DNA from: Burkholderiales bacterium
GTDB lineage: Bacteria; Pseudomonadota; Gammaproteobacteria; Burkholderiales; Burkholderiaceae_E
Direction: 5' to 3'
Assembly (NCBI GenBank): GCA_027489195.1
Contig: JAIYAG010000533.1
Span: forward strand, 1-10,606
DNA: 10,606 nt
The notes beneath the pieces were generated by a model. The model was not told the origin of the DNA, ran no database searches, and saw nothing but the letters and a program-made list of their open reading frames with translations. Position numbers and translations under genes: made by a program. Of this stretch, positions 5,869 through 10,606 are shown piece by piece. Position 1 is the first letter of the stretch, and each line of letters opens with the position of its first letter.

Positions 5869-6837
5869 ATGCGTTCCCTGCTGCACGCCGCCCTCGCCTG
5901 CGCCGCGCTCGCCGTCGCGGCCCCCGCCGCCGCGCAGACCTTCCCCACCAAGCAGCTGCGCATGGTCGTGACCTTCCCGACCGGCGGCGCGCCCGACATC
6001 CTCGCCCGCACGATCGCGGAGAAGCTGGACCCGGCCTGGGGCCAGACCATGATCGTCGACAACAAGCCGGGCGCCGGCGGCAACATCGGCGCCGAGTTCG
6101 TCGCGCGGGCCACGGCCGACGGCCACACCCTGGTGATGGGGACGGTCGGCACCCATTCGATCAACGGGTCGCTGTACGCGAAGATCCCGTACGACATGGT
6201 CAAGGACTTCGCGCCGGTCACGCTGATCGCCTCGACGCCCAACCTGCTGGTGGTCAACAACGACATCCCGGCGAAGAACCTGCAGGAGCTGATCGCGCTG
6301 GCCAAGGCCAAGCCCGGGCAGCTGACCTACGGCTCGCCGGGCATCGGCACCTCGGTCCACGTGTCGGGCGAGCTGTTCAACAGCCTGGCCGGGGTCAAGA
6401 CCACGCACGTGCCCTACAAGGGCCGGCAGATGGCGATCCCCGACCTGCTCGGCGGCAGCATCTCGATGATGTTCGACAACATGCCGTCGGCGATCCCGGT
6501 GGTCCGCGAGGGCAAGCTGCGCGCCATCGGCGTAACCAGCGCGAAGCGCTCGGCGTCGGCGCCCGAGATCCCGACGATCGCCGAACAGGGGCTGCCCGGC
6601 TTCGAGGCGACCTCGTGGTTCGCGGTGTTCGCGCCGGCCGGCACGCCCAAGCCGGTGGTCGACCGGCTGCACGCCGAGATCGTCCGGATCTTCGGCCTGC
6701 CGGACGTCCAGGCGAAGATGAAGACCCTGGGCCTGGACCCGATCCTCGGCGGTCCGGACGAGCTCGCGAAGACGCAGGCGGCCGAGATCACCAAGTGGGC
6801 CAAGGTGATCAAGGACTCGGGCGCGAAGGCCGAGTGA
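5869..6837 (+). CDS. Bug/TctC-family periplasmic solute-binding receptor
   Basis: 322 residues, the usual family size. The ATG at 5869 is set by an AGGAGA about 6 nt upstream and gives a clean signal peptide (MRSLLHAALACAALAVAAPA, cut near AAA-QTF); the earlier in-frame ATG at 5836 lacks this. Family landmarks: FPTKQLRMVVTFPTGGAPDI (25-44), the ligand-loop region VDNKPGAGGNIGAEFVARA (63-81) with DGHTL, YGSPGIGTSVH (154-164), VPYKG (181-185) and FAPAGTPKPVVDRL (254-267). Bug receptors bind small carboxylates, amides or aromatic acids with high affinity in the periplasm, and are hugely expanded in Burkholderiales. Many, like this one, have no TctAB membrane genes alongside, so they either share a transporter or act in sensing. 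The ligand cannot be deduced. It is transcribed alone and converges on the DUF3237 gene. Confidence 0.96.
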   Translation: MRSLLHAALACAALAVAAPAAAQTFPTKQLRMVVTFPTGGAPDILARTIAEKLDPAWGQTMIVDNKPGAGGNIGAEFVARATADGHTLVMGTVGTHSINGSLYAKIPYDMVKDFAPVTLIASTPNLLVVNNDIPAKNLQELIALAKAKPGQLTYGSPGIGTSVHVSGELFNSLAGVKTTHVPYKGRQMAIPDLLGGSISMMFDNMPSAIPVVREGKLRAIGVTSAKRSASAPEIPTIAEQGLPGFEATSWFAVFAPAGTPKPVVDRLHAEIVRIFGLPDVQAKMKTLGLDPILGGPDELAKTQAAEITKWAKVIKDSGAKAE

Positions 6838-6851
6838 TCCGCTAGGGGCGG

Positions 6852-6872
6852 GCGCCGGCCGAGAGCCGGCGC
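6852..6872. terminator. Hairpin between convergent Bug and DUF3237 genes
   Basis: GCGCCGGC (6852-6859) and GCCGGCGC (6865-6872) pair perfectly over 8 bp with a CGAGA loop. It sits 14 bp after the Bug stop and 14 bp after the DUF3237 stop on the other strand, so it can serve both convergent transcripts. The plus strand continues TCACTCTC, mildly T-rich; the minus strand has no T-tract. Confidence 0.6.
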
Positions 6873-6886
6873 TCACTCTCACCGCC

Positions 6887-7423
6887 TCAGAGGACCTGCC
6901 AGAAGCTCAATCGGACCGCCCCCGGCAGGCGTTCGCCGCGGCCGATGAACTGCCGTTCCCCGAGCCAGGCCCAGCGCGCATCGCCGGTCTCGAAGCGCGG
7001 CTGGCAGCGGAAGTAGACCGCCTCGGGCGGCACCGGGTCGCCACGCATGATCGCCGCCGCGTCCGCGGTGCTGGCATGGCGCAGCGCCGTGTTGTGCACG
7101 AAGATGCACGCCCCGTCGTCGAGCTCGATCAGGTAGCGCGCATCGAGGTGGGCGGAGGTGATGCCGCCGGTGAGGACCTGGAAGTCGGCGCCGGCGGGCA
7201 GCACCCGGCCGCGCATGGCCGGACCGCGCACCACGCCGCCGGTGATCGGGATCACCCGCCGCAGGCCGAACGGACCCTGGCCGGCCTCGAGCGCCGGCGA
7301 CACCGTGACCACCAGGTCGCACAGGTGCGCGAGGCCCGGCGGCTCGAGGGTGACGGGTGTCGGGAGGGCGTCGTCCGACGACGGTACGGTCACGGTGGAA
7401 GCGGGGGCAGTGGGGGCGCTCAT
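6887..7423 (-). CDS. DUF3237 (UPF0311) family protein
   Basis: 178 residues, typical of the family after a variable N-terminus of about 25 residues. Conserved family features: GPFGLRRVIPITGGVVRGPAM (50-70), LPAGADFQVLTGG (75-87), LDARYLIELDDGACIFVHN (93-111), and the C-terminal YFRCQPRFETGDARWAWLGE (137-156). The family forms a small beta-barrel-like fold and is common in proteobacteria and fungi; no biochemical role is firmly known to me. No signal peptide. The ATG at 7423 lacks a Shine-Dalgarno sequence, but a good promoter (-35 GTGACA, -10 TACCAT) ends only about 9 bp before it, so the mRNA would be nearly leaderless, which supports this start over upstream in-frame ATGs. It is divergent from the peroxiredoxin-like gene (112-bp gap) and convergent with the Bug gene. 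Confidence 0.92.
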   Translation of the reverse strand: MSAPTAPASTVTVPSSDDALPTPVTLEPPGLAHLCDLVVTVSPALEAGQGPFGLRRVIPITGGVVRGPAMRGRVLPAGADFQVLTGGITSAHLDARYLIELDDGACIFVHNTALRHASTADAAAIMRGDPVPPEAVYFRCQPRFETGDARWAWLGERQFIGRGERLPGAVRLSFWQVL

Positions 7424-7431
7424 CGGCCCCG

Positions 7432-7461
7432 ATGGTACGCAGCGTGACCCGGGGATGTCAC
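7432..7461 (-). promoter_or_regulatory. Sigma-70-type promoter of the DUF3237 gene
   Basis: On the minus strand, GTGACA (7461-7456, five of six to TTGACA) is followed after exactly 18 bp by TACCAT (7437-7432, four of six to TATAAT). Transcription would start near 7425, about two bases before the ATG at 7423, implying a leaderless mRNA. Two inverted repeats overlap it: GTGAC-N8-GTCAC (7444-7461), which includes part of the -35, and CATCGG-CC-CCGATG (7421-7434), which spans the -10 edge and the start codon. Confidence 0.5.
7444..7461. promoter_or_regulatory. Inverted repeat GTGAC-N8-GTCAC, candidate operator
   Basis: Five-base arms (7444-7448 and 7457-7461) with an 8-bp spacer overlap the -35 of the DUF3237 promoter in the divergent gap before the peroxiredoxin-like gene. 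A dimeric regulator bound here could repress DUF3237 and control both genes. Short arms in GC-rich DNA make this tentative. Confidence 0.25.
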
Positions 7462-7535
7462 CTAGGGGCGTCAGCCCTCGTCCGCCCGCGCGACGCATCC
7501 GGGCCATCGGGCTCTTGTCGATCCCGGCACCCACC

Positions 7536-8186
7536 ATGACCCTCAACGACCTCCTCGATGCCTACTGGCGACACGCCGCCGAGCGCGCCCCCGCGCTCGC
7601 CGCCGCGGTCGAGCGGGACGCGCGCGCGCTGCTCGCCTCGGGACGGCTCGAGCGTGCGGTCCGGGTCGGGGATCGGGCCCCGGACGTCCTGCTGCCGGAC
7701 GCCTCCGACGGTCGGGTCCGCCTGTCGGACCTGCTCCGCAAGGGGCCGGTCGTCCTCGCCTTCTACCGGGGGCGCTGGTGCTCGTTCTGCACGCTGGAGC
7801 TGCGCGCCTGGCAGCGGGTGCTGCCCGAGCTGCGCGCGCTCGGCGCGCAGCTGCTCGCCGTCTCGCCCCAGGACGAGCACGAGACCGCGCTCATGCGCGA
7901 GCGCGACCGGCTCGAGCTGCACATGGTCTCGGACGCCGGCAACGCGATCGCCCGGCAGTTCGGCATCGCGACCGAGATCGCGCCCGAGCTGCGCGAGGCC
8001 TATGCTCAGGCCGGCATGGTCCGGCCCGACTGTGGTCCGACGACGGACTGGAGCCTGCCGCTGCCCGCGGTCTACCTGATCGGCACGGACGGGCGCGTCG
8101 CCGGGTCCTGGGTCGACGCGGACTGGCGGCGCAGGGCCGAGCCCGCCGAGGTGGTGGCGCGGCTGGCCGCGCTGCAGCGCTGCTGA
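7536..8186 (+). CDS. Peroxiredoxin-like protein (AhpC/TSA family)
   Basis: 216 residues, cytoplasmic (no signal peptide). After a helical N-terminus (1-44) comes the thioredoxin-fold core: GDRAPDVLLPDASDGRVRLS (45-64), PVVLAFYRGRWCSFC (71-85), LLAVSPQDEHE (106-116), and the cis-Pro-type segment LPLPAVYLIGTDGRVAGSW (174-192). The Trp-Cys-Ser-Phe-Cys centre puts a CXXC pair (C82, C85) where peroxiredoxins have the peroxidatic Cys, as in the family whose motif is FYRGxWCPxC; here Ser replaces the usual Pro. Further cysteines at 166 and 216 (the last residue) could be resolving residues. It probably reduces peroxides or acts as a thiol reductase; the reductant is unknown. The start at 7536 is chosen because the frame upstream reads through the DUF3237 promoter and has no domain content; no Shine-Dalgarno is visible. 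Confidence 0.9.
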   Translation: MTLNDLLDAYWRHAAERAPALAAAVERDARALLASGRLERAVRVGDRAPDVLLPDASDGRVRLSDLLRKGPVVLAFYRGRWCSFCTLELRAWQRVLPELRALGAQLLAVSPQDEHETALMRERDRLELHMVSDAGNAIARQFGIATEIAPELREAYAQAGMVRPDCGPTTDWSLPLPAVYLIGTDGRVAGSWVDADWRRRAEPAEVVARLAALQRC

Positions 8187-8240
8187 GCGGGGCTCGCGGA
8201 CGGTCGCGCGGGCTGGCGCGCCGGGCCCTCGGCCCCGAGC

Positions 8241-8265
8241 GTGGCATGGGAGAATCCGGTGCCAC
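8241..8265 (+). promoter_or_regulatory. Extended -10 promoter inside an inverted repeat, upstream of the aminotransferase
   Basis: TGG followed by GAGAAT (8250-8255) is an extended -10 with four of six matches; no good -35 is present. GTGGCA (8241-8246) and TGCCAC (8260-8265) are exact inverse arms with a 13-bp spacer, and the repeat is centred on the -10 hexamer. Transcription would start near 8262, about 40 nt before the ATG. This looks like a promoter with an operator over it, but rests on sequence pattern only. Confidence 0.33.
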
Positions 8266-8301
8266 GCACCGCTTGCCGTCGCCGCCGACGGCCCCGCCCC
8301 G

Positions 8302-9495
8302 ATGTCCCTCGCCCACGGTCCGCAGACCCTCGCCATCCCCGGCCCCTCGATCGTCCCGGAGCGCGTGCTCCGCGCGATGCACCGGGCGTCGCCGAACATC
8401 TACACCGGTGCCCTCGTCGAGATGACCCGCTCGCTCGTGCCCGACCTGAAGCGGGTCGCGCGCACCGAGCAGCAGGTCGCGATGTACATCGGCAACGGCC
8501 ACACCGCATGGGAAGCCGCGCTAGCGAATACCCACTCACGTGGCGACCGCGTGCTGGTGCCGCTCGCCGGCGCGTTCGGGCGCGGCTGGGCCGAGATGGC
8601 CGAGGGCCTCGGGCTGCAGGTCGAGACGATCGACTTCGGCACCGCGTCGCCGATCGACGCCGCACGCATCGGCCAGCGGCTGCGCGACGACCGCGCGCAC
8701 GAGATCCGCTCCGTGCTGACCGTGCATGTCGACACCTCCACGTCGCTGCGTTCGGACCTCGCCGCGATCCGTCGCGAGATCGACGCGGCCGGCCATCCGG
8801 CGCTGCTGCAGGCCGACTGCATCGCCTCGCTCGGCTGCGACCGCATCGAGATGGACGCCTGGGGCGTCGACGTGCTGATCGCCGGATCGCAGAAGGGCCT
8901 GATGCTGCCGCCCGGCATGGCCTTCGTGTTCTTCAACGAGCGCGCCGACCGCGCCCGCGAGCGCGCCGACTGCGTGACCCGGCACTACGACTGGCGGCCG
9001 CGCGCCGATCCGCCCACGCCCTCGCAGCGCTTCAACGGCACGGCGCCCACGCACCACCTGCATGGCCTGCGCGAGTCGCTGGACATGATCCACGAGGAGG
9101 GCATCGAGGCGGTGTGGGCGCGGCATGCGACGCTGGCGCGCGCGGTCTGGGCGGCATTCGAGGCCTGGGAGCGGCCGGGCGGCGTGCGCCTGAACGTGCG
9201 CGATGCGGCCCACCGCAGCCACGCGGTCACCGCGCTGGCGCTGCCCGGACACGGCACGCGGCTGCGCGAGTGGTGCGAGCTGCAGGCGGGCCTCACGCTC
9301 GGCATCGGCATCGGCATGGCGCCGCCCGACGATCCGCGCTGGCACGACTTCTTCCGGGTCGGGCACATGGGTCACCTGAGCGCCCACTCGCTGATGGGCA
9401 CACTGGGCTGCATCGGCGCCGGGCTCAAGGCGATCGGCGTGCCGCACGGCGAAGGCGGCCTCGAGGCGGCGGCGACGGTGATCGCCGGCGGCTGA
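8302..9495 (+). CDS. Class V PLP aminotransferase (alanine/serine-glyoxylate type)
   Basis: 397 residues, full length. A fold-type I, AGXT-like enzyme expected to transfer an amino group from alanine or serine to glyoxylate in the cytoplasm. Landmarks: PGPSIVPERVLRAM (13-26), the PLP phosphate loop region GNGHTAWEAALAN (64-76), LLQADCIASLG (168-178) with D172 placed to contact the pyridine nitrogen, the Schiff-base lysine K198 in AGSQKGLMLPPGM, and FRVGHMGHL (351-359) with R352 for the substrate carboxylate. All key residues are present, so it should be active. Substrate preference cannot be told; no other photorespiratory, serine-cycle or glyoxylate genes are in the window. The ATG at 8302 starts right at family-like sequence (LAIPGPS); no Shine-Dalgarno is seen, but a candidate promoter lies about 50 bp upstream. 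It ends convergent with rpoC. Confidence 0.93.
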   Translation: MSLAHGPQTLAIPGPSIVPERVLRAMHRASPNIYTGALVEMTRSLVPDLKRVARTEQQVAMYIGNGHTAWEAALANTHSRGDRVLVPLAGAFGRGWAEMAEGLGLQVETIDFGTASPIDAARIGQRLRDDRAHEIRSVLTVHVDTSTSLRSDLAAIRREIDAAGHPALLQADCIASLGCDRIEMDAWGVDVLIAGSQKGLMLPPGMAFVFFNERADRARERADCVTRHYDWRPRADPPTPSQRFNGTAPTHHLHGLRESLDMIHEEGIEAVWARHATLARAVWAAFEAWERPGGVRLNVRDAAHRSHAVTALALPGHGTRLREWCELQAGLTLGIGIGMAPPDDPRWHDFFRVGHMGHLSAHSLMGTLGCIGAGLKAIGVPHGEGGLEAAATVIAGG

Positions 9496-9507
9496 GCGCG
9501 GACCGAA

Positions 9508-9599
9508 GAAAACGCCCGGCATCGCCGGGCAGCACAAAGAAAAACGCCCGGCACTGCCGGGCACCACAAAAAGAAACGCCCGGCACTGCCGGGCGTTTC
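9508..9599 (-). terminator. Triplicated intrinsic terminator of rpoC
   Basis: Three hairpins with the core GCCCGGC-3 nt-GCCGGGC start at 9514, 9546 and 9578, exactly 32 bp apart. On the minus strand (rpoC direction) the first met has a 12-bp stem (9573-9584 with 9588-9599, GAAACGCCCGGC arms) followed by TTTTT; the second is followed by GTTTTTCTTTG and the third by GTTTTCTTC. All are classical intrinsic terminators for rpoC. In the plus direction only the rpoC-proximal copy ends in a short GTTTC tail, so it may also stop the convergent aminotransferase transcript. Copies 2 and 3 share the loop ACT (plus strand); the copy farthest from rpoC has ATC. Confidence 0.9.
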
Positions 9600-9602
9600 C
9601 CT

Positions 9603-9616
9603 GTCGAAGGTTCGAC
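9603..9616. repeat. Small palindrome between rpoC stop and its terminators
   Basis: GTCGAA-GG-TTCGAC, six-base arms with a 2-bp centre, 7 bp after the rpoC stop. As RNA it can form a 5-bp stem with a 4-nt loop. It may add to 3'-end structure; the role is unproven. Confidence 0.35.
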
Positions 9617-9623
9617 GAACAGG

Positions 9624-10606
9624 TCAGCTCGCGCCGCCCTCTCCGCCCGCGGCCTGCGCCTCGGCTTCGGCCTGCTGAGCGTCCAGCGCGGTCGGCTGGG
9701 CGAACAGCGCCTCGGCCGCAGCCAGCGCCTGCTGCTCCTGCGCCTCGGCGTTCTCCTTCTCGCGACGGGCGCGATGGTAGGCCAGGCCGGTGCCCGCGGG
9801 AATCAAACGGCCGACGATCACGTTCTCCTTCAGGCCACGCAGGTCGTCCTTCTTGCCCATGATCGCCGCCTCGGTCAGCACCCGGGTGGTCTCCTGGAAG
9901 GAGGCCGCCGAGATGAACGAGTCGGTGGACAGCGACGCCTTGGTGATGCCCAGCAGGATGTTCTCGTAGGTGGCCGGCAGCTTGCCCGCCGCGATCGCCT
10001 TGTCGTTCTCGTCCAGGATCTCCGAGCGCTCGACCTGCTCGCCGACGATGAACGGGCAATCGCCCGGAATCGCGACCTGCACGCGACGCAGCATCTGGCG
10101 AACGATCACCTCGATGTGCTTGTCGTTGATCTTCACGCCCTGCAGACGGTAGACGTCCTGGACCTCGTCGACGATGTAGCGCGCGAGCGCCTCGATGCCG
10201 AGCAGGCGCAGGATGTCGTGCGGATCGGCCGTGCCTTCGACGATCAGCTCGCCCTTGTTCACCACCTGGCCGTCGTGGACCAGCACGTTCTTGTCCTTCG
10301 GGATCAGGAACTCGTTGGGGTTGCCGTCCATGTCGGTGATGACCAGACGCTGCTTGCCCTTCGTGTCCTTGCCGAACGACACCGTGCCGGTGACCTCCGC
10401 GAGCATGCCGGCGTCCTTCGGCGCACGCGCCTCGAACAGCTCGGCCACACGCGGCAGACCGCCGGTGATGTCCCGGTTCTTCTGCGACTCCTGCGGGATC
10501 CGTGCGAGCACCTCGCCGACCGCCACGGTCTGACCGTCGCGGACGGTGATCAGCGCGCCCACCGGGAACGAGATCGTGACCGCGTGGGCGGTGCCGGCGA
10601 TCTTGG
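9624..10606 (-). CDS. rpoC: RNA polymerase beta' subunit, C-terminal fragment
   Basis: Partial gene: the C-terminal 326 residues, cut by the window end. The product is the largest catalytic subunit of RNA polymerase. The segment aligns by eye with the end of E. coli RpoC: KNRDITGGLPRVAELFEAR, TKGKQRLVIT, PHDILRLLGIEALARYIVDE, then VQDVYRLQGVKINDKHIEVI, LLGITKASLSTDSFISAASF and GLKENVIVGRLIPAGTGLAY. These belong to the beta'-jaw/clamp and the conserved region next to omega. After GTGLAYHRARR the last 40 or so residues are a variable, Ala/Gln/Glu-rich tail (coiled-coil-like, ending GGEGGAS), normal for this subunit. It is followed by three stacked terminators and a convergent gene, so rpoC is the last gene of its operon here rather than running into rpsL. 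Confidence 0.99.
   Translation of the reverse strand, partial: KIAGTAHAVTISFPVGALITVRDGQTVAVGEVLARIPQESQKNRDITGGLPRVAELFEARAPKDAGMLAEVTGTVSFGKDTKGKQRLVITDMDGNPNEFLIPKDKNVLVHDGQVVNKGELIVEGTADPHDILRLLGIEALARYIVDEVQDVYRLQGVKINDKHIEVIVRQMLRRVQVAIPGDCPFIVGEQVERSEILDENDKAIAAGKLPATYENILLGITKASLSTDSFISAASFQETTRVLTEAAIMGKKDDLRGLKENVIVGRLIPAGTGLAYHRARREKENAEAQEQQALAAAEALFAQPTALDAQQAEAEAQAAGGEGGAS

Noticed and set aside
5590..6882. A 430-codon minus-strand open frame opposite the Bug gene
   Set aside because: Antisense shadow of a convincing Bug receptor; composition dominated by Arg, Gly and Asp.
9508..9599. CRISPR-like array of three short repeats
   Set aside because: The period is 32 bp and the repeated unit is the hairpin itself with A-rich linkers, not unique spacers. 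Position and U-tracts identify terminators.
8536..10059. A minus-strand open frame of 507 codons spanning the terminators and the aminotransferase antisense
   Set aside because: It crosses the triple terminator and overlaps rpoC in another frame; no domain content.

Overview
The window is very GC-rich DNA from a proteobacterium. A beta-proteobacterium of the order Burkholderiales fits best. The reasons are a Bug/TctC-family solute receptor without a transporter beside it, an RpoC C-terminus of proteobacterial type, a PEP-CTERM surface protein, and a FhaC/FhaB-like two-partner secretion pair. No species-level call is possible from the sequence alone. There are nine protein-coding genes, two of them cut by the window edges. 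I found no tRNA, rRNA, CRISPR array or insertion sequence.

Left part (1-5590, all on the minus strand, read right to left): a signal-peptide-bearing ankyrin-repeat protein; a PEP-CTERM protein; a secreted PstS-like periplasmic-binding-fold protein with eight cysteines; a two-hairpin termination zone; a TpsB outer-membrane transporter; and, one base after it, the N-terminus of its TpsA exoprotein, cut by the window start. Every product here carries an export signal, so this is an envelope/surface block. The PEP-CTERM and PstS-like genes are 43 bp apart and look like one transcript. The TPS genes are a separate transcript in the same direction. A functional link between the two is a hypothesis.

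Middle part (5591-7535): a divergent gap with inverted repeats leads to a plus-strand Bug receptor. This converges on a minus-strand DUF3237 protein across a strong hairpin. The DUF3237 gene has a good sigma-70 promoter placed so that its mRNA would be almost leaderless. It is divergent from a peroxiredoxin-like gene.

Right part (7536-10606): the peroxiredoxin-like gene and a class V (alanine/serine-glyoxylate type) aminotransferase lie on the plus strand. The aminotransferase converges on the 3' end of rpoC (minus strand). The gap between them holds three terminator hairpins spaced exactly 32 bp apart, all with U-tracts in the rpoC direction. The most unusual things here are the PstS-like/PEP-CTERM/TPS surface cluster, the triplicated rpoC terminator, and several inverted repeats sitting on or next to promoters.
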